A DNA stretch of 25,715 bases from CABQCM01 sp965145485. GTDB taxonomy: Bacteria > Bacillota > Clostridia > Oscillospirales > Acutalibacteraceae. Of this stretch, positions 16,728-23,235 are shown piece by piece. The stretch is taken from the NCBI GenBank assembly GCA_965145485.1, contig CBCTCU010000038.1:1-25715 (forward strand), given 5' to 3'. The position numbers were made by a program, and so were the translations under genes. Within the stretch, counting starts at the first letter, position 1, and every line of letters starts with the position of its first letter. The notes beneath the pieces are model-generated. The model was given only the letters and a program-made list of their open reading frames with translations. It had not been told where the DNA came from and searched no databases.

Positions 16728-17528
16728 ATGAAACGCGTGGACTTTACCGTGGAATATAACGGCTGCACCGCCGCTGTAGAGGGATATTTGTTGGGTGAGA
16801 GCTTCAACGGGGAAGCGCGAGGCCCCTTCCCTGCGGTGCTCATCTGCCCGGGCGGCGGCTATGCGTTTGTTTCCGACCGGGAAGGGGAGCCGGTCGCCCT
16901 GCGCTGCAACGCGGAGGGATTCCACGCTTTTGTGCTGCGTTATTCGGTTGCTCCGCAGGCGGAATATCCCACCGCGCTGGTGCAGGCTGCAAAAGCCATG
17001 GCAACCATACGCCGCCATGCCGGCGAATGGAATTTGAAAGCGGATCAGGTTGCTGTCTGCGGTTTCTCGGCCGGGGGGCACCTGGCTGGCAGCCTGAGCG
17101 TTTTGTGGGACAGCCCTCAGGTTCGAGAGGCGCTGCAAGACGGTGACCGTGCCCGGCCCTACGCGCAGATTTTGTGTTATCCTGTGATATCGGGCGTGGA
17201 TTTTGCGCATCAAAATTCTTTTTTGAACCTGCTGGGCGCGCAATATTCCGAGAAAGCGGCACAGGAGCTTTCTCTCGAAAGGCTGGTGCGTTCCGATACC
17301 CCGCCTGCATTCCTTTGGCATACGGTGTCGGACGACGCGGTCCCGGTGGAAAACTCCATGCTGTATGCGGCCGCTTTGCGCAAATGCGGGGTTCCCTTTG
17401 AGCTGCATTTATACGAAAGGGGCAGGCACGGTCTCTCTTTGTGCGACCTGACGACGGGGGAAGAGGCGGCTGACTGTGCTGGCTGGGTTGATTTGGCCAT
17501 GAAATTCCTGCGACGGCTGTCGATATGA
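16728..17528 (+). CDS. Alpha/beta hydrolase, acetyl-xylan esterase/BD-FAE-like
   Basis: A 266-residue cytosolic alpha/beta hydrolase without signal peptide. It has the oxyanion-hole strand CPGGGY (40-45), the nucleophile elbow GFSAGGH with Ser114, an acidic residue in SDDAVPVENS (Asp202 or 203) and the catalytic His in GRHGLSL (His234). This layout is that of the small esterases annotated as acetyl-xylan, feruloyl or xylanase-like esterases, which trim acyl groups from imported oligosaccharides. The substrate cannot be settled from sequence. ATG 16728 follows AGGAGG at nine bases, 17 bases after smpB, so the two may be cotranscribed. It is the last GC-rich core gene before the mobile region. 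Confidence 0.85.
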   Translation: MKRVDFTVEYNGCTAAVEGYLLGESFNGEARGPFPAVLICPGGGYAFVSDREGEPVALRCNAEGFHAFVLRYSVAPQAEYPTALVQAAKAMATIRRHAGEWNLKADQVAVCGFSAGGHLAGSLSVLWDSPQVREALQDGDRARPYAQILCYPVISGVDFAHQNSFLNLLGAQYSEKAAQELSLERLVRSDTPPAFLWHTVSDDAVPVENSMLYAAALRKCGVPFELHLYERGRHGLSLCDLTTGEEAADCAGWVDLAMKFLRRLSI

Positions 17529-17554
17529 ATTTATTTATTCGTAAAACCAAAGCT

Positions 17555-17583
17555 TGACAAGAGACACAGAAATGGATATAATA
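17555..17583 (+). promoter_or_regulatory. Perfect sigma-70 promoter for the tRNA-Ala transcript
   Basis: Exact TTGACA (17555-17560) and TATAAT (17578-17583) are 17 bases apart, the strongest promoter match in the window. Start of transcription is expected near 17590. Confidence 0.85.
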
Positions 17584-17589
17584 GAATTC

Positions 17590-17759
17590 AGCGGTTTCAG
17601 AGAGCAGAGAAATCGTCTGCACAGCTTATGGTAATTTTCATGTGCGGTTGCATGCCGGTAGACGGAAGCTTTGTCATTCGCGATGCAACAGAATGCGATG
17701 TAGATTGAGCTGGTAGCAGACTGCTTCTTGATTTCTGATATCCCCATCCATATAAATAT
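17590..17759 (+). other. Long transcribed leader before tRNA-Ala, function unknown
   Basis: About 170 bases between the predicted transcription start and the mature tRNA. It has no second tRNA and no supported gene. GTTGCAT and ATGCAAC (in the 17648-17690 stretch) can pair around a loop of about 30 bases. No T-box core was seen. Confidence 0.4.
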
Positions 17760-17836
17760 GGGCCCGTAGCTCAGCTGGGAGAGCGCACGGTTCGCATCCG
17801 TGAGGTTCGAGGGTTCGATCCCCTTCGGGTCCACCA
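17760..17836 (+). tRNA. tRNA-Ala(CGC), CCA encoded
   Basis: A full cloverleaf is present: acceptor GGGCCCG with CGGGTCC including the G3-U70 pair that identifies alanine tRNA, D-stem GCTC/GAGC, anticodon stem CACGG/CCGTG with loop TTCGCAT (anticodon CGC at 17793-17795), and T-stem GAGGG/CCCTT with loop TTCGATC. CCA is encoded. The variable region is six bases by my fold (AGGTTC), one more than usual. It lies at the edge of the mobile region and is a candidate attachment site. Confidence 0.9.
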
Positions 17837-17841
17837 TAATA

Positions 17842-17894
17842 GGAACATAAAAAAGATATGTTCCGCATAAACCCCGATTTTATCGGGGTTTTTT
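17842..17894 (+). terminator. Hairpin plus intrinsic terminator after tRNA-Ala
   Basis: GGAACATA (17842-17849) pairs exactly with TATGTTCC (17857-17864). Next, AACCCCGAT (17870-17878) pairs exactly with ATCGGGGTT (17882-17890) followed by a T-run to 17894. The second is a textbook terminator; the first may help process the tRNA 3' end. Confidence 0.88.
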
Positions 17895-17998
17895 GCTACC
17901 CAAACGCCGGGATTTCAAGGCGCATATTCGTAGATATAAAACGGATGTTTTTGCTTTGCGGATAGAATTGAACTCCCGTACAACAGAATAACTGCTTC

Positions 17999-18038
17999 AA
18001 ACGGCAGACAAGTCGCTAAAAACTTGTCTGCCGTTTTT
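17999..18038 (+). terminator. Strong intrinsic terminator, 15-bp perfect stem
   Basis: Bases 17999-18013 pair perfectly with 18022-18036 around the loop CGCTAAAA, ending in a five-T run. It is preceded by TGCTTCAAAC, a motif seen at two other terminators in the element. Confidence 0.85.
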
Positions 18039-18048
18039 GCGTTTCACT

Positions 18049-18082
18049 GCCCGAAGTTTTGCAAAAGACTTCGGGCTTTTTT
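18049..18082 (+). terminator. Second tandem intrinsic terminator
   Basis: GCCCGAAGT (18049-18057) pairs exactly with ACTTCGGGC (18068-18076), followed by six Ts. It lies 25 bases before the first accessory gene, so it may insulate the element from upstream transcription or act as an attenuator in that gene's leader. Confidence 0.8.
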
Positions 18083-18107
18083 CATTTCACGAAAAGGAGC
18101 TGACAAA

Positions 18108-18800
18108 ATGTACTTTACCAATACCCCCGCCCTCAACAGTATGGAGGAGATCATGAAAAAACTGCCCTACGGCACACAGAAAGGCGGAGGTCGGTTTCGC
18201 AGATTGTATCAATACACCAAGAAAGACTGCGATTGCAGACTTTGTCTCTATTACAGAAAAAAGAATGGATGCACCTTGGCGCTCTGTCCTGTGTTGGATA
18301 TCCGGCTTGGATGCGGCGCGGCTACTATTGGCGATGCGGTAAAAGCTGTTTTCAAAGATGCCCAAAATACAGCATTCCAAAAACGCCTGTCACAAATATA
18401 CCATCGAAAGGATGATGCAAACATGATATTTCAAAGCAACAGGCACAAGCAGATTTTTGAAGCAGAGCGATTATCTATGCGAAAGCCCGGCAAAAAGACT
18501 CTCGCTGTTTTGTATCTGCTGACTGCCGACCATACACTGTGGTTAAAAACAAAACACCTATTCACCCCAAACGGAAAAGTGGATTTAAAAAGCGTCCGTC
18601 TCGGAAATGTTTCCACAGACAGCTACGCCCTATGGAAAGCAGTTAAGGAACTGCAGACCGGCGAGAAACAAATATCGCTGTGCGAGCTGGCGGACAACGG
18701 CATCGTCTCCGACAACGCCTTCCGTCTGATTGTGCAGGCGGCAGCTATCGCCCGCTTTGGTACTGCAGTCTTAAATAATACGGAGGTGCGCTATGATTAA
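18108..18800 (+). CDS. Cysteine-rich accessory protein of unknown function
   Basis: I do not recognise a named family with certainty. The 230-residue protein starts MYFTNTPALNSMEEIMKKLP at ATG 18108, eight bases after AAAGGAG. Residues about 40-75 hold a cysteine cluster (CDCRLC, then NGC, then ALC and LGC) that could bind zinc. A basic helical middle and a C-terminal helical part (SDNAFRLIVQAAAIARFG) follow. Similar openings are common among uncharacterised ICE genes of gut Clostridia (recollection, not a search). It begins a run of tightly packed rightward genes and overlaps the next start by eight bases. An upstream in-frame extension to 18024 would cross a terminator and is rejected. Confidence 0.75.
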   Translation: MYFTNTPALNSMEEIMKKLPYGTQKGGGRFRRLYQYTKKDCDCRLCLYYRKKNGCTLALCPVLDIRLGCGAATIGDAVKAVFKDAQNTAFQKRLSQIYHRKDDANMIFQSNRHKQIFEAERLSMRKPGKKTLAVLYLLTADHTLWLKTKHLFTPNGKVDLKSVRLGNVSTDSYALWKAVKELQTGEKQISLCELADNGIVSDNAFRLIVQAAAIARFGTAVLNNTEVRYD

Positions 18801-19011
18801 TGCACTGATTCAAAACGGAGATCAAACAGCCGTCCTGAAACTTCCCGATGATCCCTTCACCCTACAGTATGACCTGTCGCAGATCGGCGTCCGCATCCGC
18901 TTGCGGGACATTCCCATTAAAGACGATGAGGACAACGCCATTTATGTAAAGGAGGACGTCTATGAAAGAAGTCATGATAACAGGCAGCGTCCGCGGCATT
19001 CAGGCGGATGA
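18793..19011 (+). CDS. Small accessory protein, perhaps a shortened ArdA-like or ICE protein
   Basis: A 72-residue frame starting at ATG 18793 after GGAGGTGCG, overlapping the upstream stop. The first 50 residues (MINALIQNGDQTAVLKLPDDPF and LSQIGVRIRL) look like a genuine folded protein start: the LKLP then IG pattern recalls N-termini of clostridial antirestriction-like proteins. The last 17 codons overlap the next gene in another frame and read DNRQRPRHSGG, which looks like run-on sequence. The natural C-terminus may have been lost by a frameshift or a deletion. Function is unknown. Confidence 0.5.
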   Translation: MINALIQNGDQTAVLKLPDDPFTLQYDLSQIGVRIRLRDIPIKDDEDNAIYVKEDVYERSHDNRQRPRHSGG

Positions 19012-19294
19012 CACAGGTATCTCTTTTTACTGCGTACAGGAGGACGTCGGTACGCTATGCGTCATTGACGGCGTTAAGGCAGCGGTTTTCCATAAGCTGA
19101 ACGCCGCCGACATTTATAAGGCGGCAGCAGACTATCCGCTCAGTGAAAAATACGAAAAGGAAATCCGCTCCGAACTGGAATTTGAACCGCCGATCCCATA
19201 CCAGCATCGCTGGACGCCCGACGCTGTGAAGGAAGCGGTCCCGGCGCTGTATGACAAATACTGTGAGCACGGCTATGCACTGGAGGAAATGTAG
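18962..19294 (+). CDS. Accessory protein of unknown function
   Basis: A 110-residue acidic protein starting at ATG 18962, seven bases after AAAGGAGGACG. It has a strand-rich first half (MITGSVRGIQ, ISFYCVQEDVGTLCVIDGV) and a helical second half (LSEKYEKEIRSELEFEPP, AVKEAVPALYDKYCEHGYALEEM). No motif is recognised. It overlaps the preceding short frame by 50 bases and its stop directly abuts the next start, consistent with one operon. Confidence 0.65.
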   Translation: MKEVMITGSVRGIQADDTGISFYCVQEDVGTLCVIDGVKAAVFHKLNAADIYKAAADYPLSEKYEKEIRSELEFEPPIPYQHRWTPDAVKEAVPALYDKYCEHGYALEEM

Positions 19295-19819
19295 ATGATT
19301 GACGTAACTGTCCAAGGAAAAAACGGTACCAATATGCCGTTTAAATTTCCAATGCCACTGAAGAAATTAAAAAAGTTCCAAGAAAAGCTCGGTGAATCCG
19401 GCTGGCAATGGAGCATCGGGTATATAGGAACAGATAGTGGATGCGATGGAGTGAATCGCGTACTGCACAATCATAATCAGCCGAACACGCCTGATATGTG
19501 GGATGATATCCGCGAAATCAACCTGTTGTCGTATCTGCTGAGCCGGATGGACGATGAACAGAGGGAGAGTCTCAACGCGGATATTTGGGATTACAGAATT
19601 TCAACCTATGAACTGATTTGCCGGGCGTATTATCACGCTGACGAATATTTCAGCGATGGCGTGACGGACAATAACAAGCCAGTCCTATACTGCGATTATG
19701 AATGCCCTTATAGTGGGGAGAACGTAGAAACCATGCTCCAACAGGAAGACAGACAGTTTCGGCAGAGACAGAAACAGGCGGAAGAAGCCGGGACGGACGT
19801 CACAATGGGAGGGATATAA
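19295..19819 (+). CDS. ArdA-like antirestriction protein (tentative)
   Basis: A 174-residue, strongly acidic protein starting at ATG 19295 after GGAGG. ArdA proteins mimic bent DNA and block type I restriction enzymes as a mobile element enters a new host. The support here is limited: acidity, position in an ICE accessory run, and the stretch REINLLSYLLSRMDDEQRESLNADIW followed, a few residues on, by STYELICRAYYHADEY. That stretch resembles the C-terminal pattern LNxLAxLLSxMDxxE...SLQDLINLTYNLDxY of ArdA-like proteins. The central SGCDGVNRVLHNHNQPNTPDMWDDI is not something I can place. It ends directly against the next start. Treat the function as a hypothesis. Confidence 0.55.
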   Translation: MIDVTVQGKNGTNMPFKFPMPLKKLKKFQEKLGESGWQWSIGYIGTDSGCDGVNRVLHNHNQPNTPDMWDDIREINLLSYLLSRMDDEQRESLNADIWDYRISTYELICRAYYHADEYFSDGVTDNNKPVLYCDYECPYSGENVETMLQQEDRQFRQRQKQAEEAGTDVTMGGI

Positions 19820-20845
19820 ATGCCAGGAAATCGTGCCAGAGTGATACATCTCCGGCTGCGGTCCGCCTATCTGGATACGCTTTGCGAGGACGACTACATG
19901 CTGATCCTGCCAAAATCGGAGGAAGAACTGCGTGCGGTGCGCGACCGGCTCGGCGTCAAGACCTTTTCCGAGTGTGAAATCACACAGCTAAATTCCCCGC
20001 TGCGCGCGCTGGAGGAAATGGACTATGAGGGAGACGTCTCCCTCATGAACGATATCGGATGGGCCGTTGAAAAGGCTCTGGATGAGGATCAGGAAGGCAG
20101 GCTGCTGGCGGCGGTATTGGACGCCTTTCAAAAGGAAGGCCCGCAGCGGATCAAGGAGCGCATCGAGCACCGGCACTGCTATACGCTGCTGTCACAGGAT
20201 ATTTGCAACGAAGAAGGCTATGGAAAATATTGCTTTTACCAACGGCCCGACCTTGTGAATGCGGAGCTTGCCCCATATGTCGACTTTAAGAAATACGGGG
20301 TGGCCATGCTGCAACAGCACCCGGTGCATCCCACCAGCAGGGGCTGGCTCATTCCTGAACCCGGTTCTATGAAAATATATATGCCTTTGTCCTGTAAGAC
20401 AGAGGACGGCACAGAGCTGGACGCCGAAGATATGGCGGGCTATGAACAGGAGATCGCCGGCCGGATCGCGTATGACACCCACAGATACCTACCCCAAAAC
20501 GGCCTCATGGAAACATCCCGCCTGCCGGACAATATCAAAAAGCAGGTCAAATCCGTATTCCCTGCTGTAGAGGTCCGCGGCGGCGAGCTGTGGGGCTGCC
20601 TGCGGATTAAAAAGCTGGGCTGGATTGCCCAAGCTGACCTGGATACACTCGCCGGGGAATGGCAAAAGGAGCTGGAGTACGGCTGGGGAAAGCATTTCTG
20701 TCAGCAGGACATCCGCGCTGGGGGCGGCAGGCTGTATGTGAATTTCTGCGAGAAAAACGAGGACTACCGCTTTTTCAGTGAGCAGGAGATGAAAGAGATG
20801 GAGCAGTCTCACTGGCTGGACGCTCCTTCACAAACGCTCGCTTAA
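19820..20845 (+). CDS. Accessory protein of unknown function, 341 residues
   Basis: It starts at ATG 19820, immediately after the upstream stop, with GGAGGG at good distance. The N-terminal 60 residues (MLILPKSEEELRAVRDRLGVKTFSECEI) have the flavour of antirestriction-like proteins. Residues about 80-250 carry no motif I recognise but include a histidine/cysteine-rich stretch (RIEHRHCYTLLSQDICNEE) and WLIPEPGSMKIYMPL. The C-terminus (GELWGCLRIKKLGWI, then YVNFCEKNEDYRFFSEQEMKEME) looks like a small alpha-beta domain. No signal peptide or membrane helix is seen. It is probably cotranscribed with its neighbours. No function is assigned. Confidence 0.65.
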   Translation: MPGNRARVIHLRLRSAYLDTLCEDDYMLILPKSEEELRAVRDRLGVKTFSECEITQLNSPLRALEEMDYEGDVSLMNDIGWAVEKALDEDQEGRLLAAVLDAFQKEGPQRIKERIEHRHCYTLLSQDICNEEGYGKYCFYQRPDLVNAELAPYVDFKKYGVAMLQQHPVHPTSRGWLIPEPGSMKIYMPLSCKTEDGTELDAEDMAGYEQEIAGRIAYDTHRYLPQNGLMETSRLPDNIKKQVKSVFPAVEVRGGELWGCLRIKKLGWIAQADLDTLAGEWQKELEYGWGKHFCQQDIRAGGGRLYVNFCEKNEDYRFFSEQEMKEMEQSHWLDAPSQTLA

Positions 20846-20881
20846 TATCGCAGGCACTACCATGACAAGAGGTGAAAAAAG

Positions 20882-21460
20882 ATGTTCCGTTCAAATTCGG
20901 ACATGGTCCGGCACTATTTCAACGAACTGCTCAGCGACGGCAAAGCGCATTCTGGATACGACCGGGTTTTTGCGGTCCTTGCCAGAACTGTCAAGCGACA
21001 GCTGGATAGTAAAGAATACTCGGATGAAAACAAAAGATGGGCCAGAACCATCCGAATCCCGCAAGGAAAGGAAAACCTGGAATTTCTGATAAAGATAGAT
21101 GCGGATTATCTGAATATGTTTCTAAACCTGGCACGGGAAATGTATGTGCAGCAGACCCAGTGCAAAGAGGGCGATCAGGATTATGAAGAACAGGTGCTAA
21201 TTCTGAAGCCGGAACATTTAAACAATGCACATGAGAATCCGGAGCATCAGCTGTTCTATGCAATAGGCGGTTCCGGTTGCGAACCCGGCAATACAAAGGG
21301 CAAGGTTATAGGCGAGTTCCTCTTTGACGGCGAACAGGCCACGTTAAGCCGCGCCGACTTTCTCGGCGTGCTCAAGGAGGAATGCCTGCCGGAATGGGCA
21401 GAAGAAAAGCTGAAGCAGCTCCAGCCGCCGGACGAGCAGCAGGATGGTCCCTCGATGTAA
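20882..21460 (+). CDS. Accessory protein of unknown function, 192 residues
   Basis: It starts at ATG 20882 after AGAGGTG, 36 bases beyond the previous gene. The soluble protein has a helical N-terminus and a C-terminal module, YAIGGSGCEPGNTKGKVIGEF then LFDGEQATLSRADFLGVL. This resembles an IGGxGC-containing block that recurs in uncharacterised proteins of clostridial mobile elements (recollection). The end is a charged helix, LPEWAEEKLKQLQPPDEQQ. It is the last gene of the run; the promoter of the HipA-like gene begins eight bases after its stop. Function is unknown. Confidence 0.65.
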   Translation: MFRSNSDMVRHYFNELLSDGKAHSGYDRVFAVLARTVKRQLDSKEYSDENKRWARTIRIPQGKENLEFLIKIDADYLNMFLNLAREMYVQQTQCKEGDQDYEEQVLILKPEHLNNAHENPEHQLFYAIGGSGCEPGNTKGKVIGEFLFDGEQATLSRADFLGVLKEECLPEWAEEKLKQLQPPDEQQDGPSM

Positions 21461-21462
21461 GG

Positions 21463-21514
21463 TACCATTGACTTTTGCGCGATTTTCATGGTATACTAAT
21501 ATAGATCAACTATA
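21463..21514 (+). promoter_or_regulatory. Promoter and dyad operators of the HipA-like gene
   Basis: TTGACT (21468-21473) and TATACT (21492-21497) are 18 bases apart. Two inverted repeats frame them: TACCAT (21463-21468) with ATGGTA (21488-21493), spanning the -35 and -10 boxes, and TATAG (21500-21504) with CTATA (21510-21514), over the expected transcription start. HipB-type repressors use short dyads of this kind, but no hipB-like gene adjoins. Confidence 0.6.
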
Positions 21515-21535
21515 CGCAGAAGTGGAGGGGTGCCG

Positions 21536-22771
21536 ATGAAATGCACGCTGATGCACAAGCGCCTTGCGGTAGCGGAGCTGCAGCTTGACGACGCTTCGGG
21601 TTTCATTCAAAAAATAGATAGCGTATCCGCGCCGGAGCATCTGCCGGTCGGCGTCCCTGTCAAAAAAGGACAGGCGGACCGGGCCGCCTTAAACGAGTGG
21701 TGGACAGACCGGTCTATTCCCGCGAGCCGTTCGGGCGTCAGGGAGGCGCTGGAAGCGCTGGATGTGGCCAGCACCAAAATGCTGCTCGTCCGCTGTTACG
21801 GCTTAAGCCTTTCCGATCAATACTGGATATTGCCGGAGAACACCAATCTCACATGGGACCAAATCAATTTTTTTGAAAATCCCTTTTCCGACGATATGGG
21901 CGACGTCCTGTTCGGCGCACCGAAAAAAGCGGATGGCTTCGACTTTTCCTCCCCTGACAACACTTCGGACGGGTGCCTTAAAAAGCGGTGGAAAATCATC
22001 GACGGCAAACGCTGCCTTGTAAAAGGCGGCAGCAACCCGTTCCGGCAGCAGCCCTTTAACGAGGTGATTGCGGCGGGCGTGATGGAACGGCTCGGGATCG
22101 AGCATGTCCCCTATACCGTGATCTGGAGCGACGATGCCCCCTATAGCGTGTGTGAGGATTTTGTCACAGCGGATACGGAGCTGGTCAGCGCATGGCGTAT
22201 CATGCAAACCAAAAAGAAGGACAACAGCACGTCGGTGTATCAGCATTTTATAAACTGCTGTCAGGGGCTCGGCGCACCGGACGTCGTGCCAAAGCTCGAC
22301 CAGATGCTCGTCCTCGACTATCTCATTGCAAACGAGGACCGGCACCTCAACAACTTCGGCCTGCTCCGCAACGCTGAAACATTAAAATGGCTCGGGTTTG
22401 CCCCCATTTACGACAGCGGCTCGTCCCTGGGCTACGACAAGGTGGCCGCACAGATACGGGCGGGGCGGGATATTACCTGCAAACCGTTCAAAAAACACCA
22501 CATCGAGCAGCTGGGACTCGTGTCGTCCTTTGAGTGGATTGACTTTGCAAAGCTTGCGGACATCGGCGGGCTGATACAGGAGGTTCTGTCAGACGAAAGA
22601 AACAGCGAGTATATGGACAAGGACAGGATCGCCGCCATCGCCAGCGCCGCTGAAAGACGGGTGCAGGCGCTCCAAAGTATAGCCATGACCCATAGGCCGG
22701 ACGCCGCTGCCCTTTCAACGGAAGATGACGTCGAGGAAGATATCGCCGAGGACTACACGCCCAAGATGTAA
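21536..22771 (+). CDS. HipA-like kinase domain protein
   Basis: A 411-residue protein whose C-terminal half carries HipA-type kinase features: a lysine in LVKGGSNPFRQQPFNEV (about 151-167, ATP site) and the catalytic loop NEDRHLNNFGLL (256-267) with Asp258, His260 and Asn263. The metal-binding Asp283 is in IYDSGSSLGYD. HipA toxins phosphorylate Glu-tRNA synthetase or other targets and cause dormancy; this protein's target is unknown. The N-terminal 130 residues differ from classic HipA and include NEWWTDRSIPASRSGVREAL and CYGLSLSDQYWI, perhaps a helical sensor or binding part. ATG 21536 is preferred over GTG 21530 because GGAGG lies seven bases upstream. It has its own promoter and terminators. 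No HipB antitoxin lies beside it. Confidence 0.82.
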   Translation: MKCTLMHKRLAVAELQLDDASGFIQKIDSVSAPEHLPVGVPVKKGQADRAALNEWWTDRSIPASRSGVREALEALDVASTKMLLVRCYGLSLSDQYWILPENTNLTWDQINFFENPFSDDMGDVLFGAPKKADGFDFSSPDNTSDGCLKKRWKIIDGKRCLVKGGSNPFRQQPFNEVIAAGVMERLGIEHVPYTVIWSDDAPYSVCEDFVTADTELVSAWRIMQTKKKDNSTSVYQHFINCCQGLGAPDVVPKLDQMLVLDYLIANEDRHLNNFGLLRNAETLKWLGFAPIYDSGSSLGYDKVAAQIRAGRDITCKPFKKHHIEQLGLVSSFEWIDFAKLADIGGLIQEVLSDERNSEYMDKDRIAAIASAAERRVQALQSIAMTHRPDAAALSTEDDVEEDIAEDYTPKM

Positions 22772-22785
22772 ACAATATATGCTTC

Positions 22786-22825
22786 AAACAGCCGTTTTGC
22801 AAAAAAGCAGGACGGCTGTTTTTTT
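22786..22825 (+). terminator. Intrinsic terminator after the HipA-like gene
   Basis: AAACAGCCGT (22786-22795) pairs perfectly with ACGGCTGTTT (22812-22821), then more Ts. GCTTCAAAC just overlaps its 5' edge. Confidence 0.85.
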
Positions 22826-22854
22826 ATGCCTTGACACAGAGCAAGGCGCAGCTC

Positions 22855-22878
22855 AGACGGCAGCAACCGTCTTTTTTT
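22855..22878 (+). terminator. Second intrinsic terminator
   Basis: AGACGG (22855-22860) pairs with CCGTCT (22867-22872) around CAGCAA, with a seven-T run. The next GCTTCAAAC motif follows at once. Confidence 0.75.
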
Positions 22879-22905
22879 ATTGCTTCAAACGGCCTTGCCG
22901 GTTGA

Positions 22906-23235
22906 ATACCAATCCTCACACCCAACAGGGAGAAAGTCAGGCAACAAGGACGCAGAGTAAAAGAACCCAATGAGCCGATGTTCACCATCACGGCACAGGA
23001 TCGGCACGGCGTATGGCGCAAGGGCAGAATCCGAAAGCTCATGCCGATTGAATGCTGGCGCCTGCAGGGCTTTGCCGATGAACAATTTAATAAAGCGGCC
23101 GCAACAGGTCTCTCAGACGGTCGGCTATACAAAATGGCGGGCAACGCAGTTAGCGTTCCCGTCATTTCTGCTATCGGGCAGAAAATCAAAGAAATTTACT
23201 ATGAACAGGAAAACGAGGTGATAAAACTATGCTGA
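22906..23235 (+). pseudogene. C-terminal remnant of a C5-cytosine DNA methyltransferase
   Basis: Only the last part of a Dcm-type enzyme is present. In one frame from 22906, IPILTPNRE leads into MFTITAQDRHGVW. Then come motif IX-like RKLMPIECWRLQGFADEQF and motif X GNAVSVPVISAIGQKI, in the order expected for the C-terminus of 5-methylcytosine transferases. The SAM site (FxGxG), the PC catalytic motif and ENV are all missing, and a stop (TGA at 22903) closes the frame upstream, right beside a GCTTCAAAC motif and a terminator. The fragment cannot be a catalyst alone. It could still be translated from ATG 22978 (85 residues). The tail overlaps the next micro-gene's start by seven bases. Confidence 0.85.

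Noticed and set aside
17734..17756. TTGATT-17-TATAAA just upstream of tRNA-Ala
   Set aside because: It would start transcription inside the mature tRNA; the perfect promoter at 17555-17583 is preferred.
17535..17868. Minus-strand frames reading PEGDRTLEPHGCEPCALPAEL and similar
   Set aside because: This is the well-known spurious translation antisense to a tRNA gene; the tRNA explains the sequence.
18024..18107. In-frame 28-residue extension of the cysteine-rich gene
   Set aside because: It would be encoded by a terminator hairpin and its T-run; ATG 18108 has an ideal ribosome binding site.
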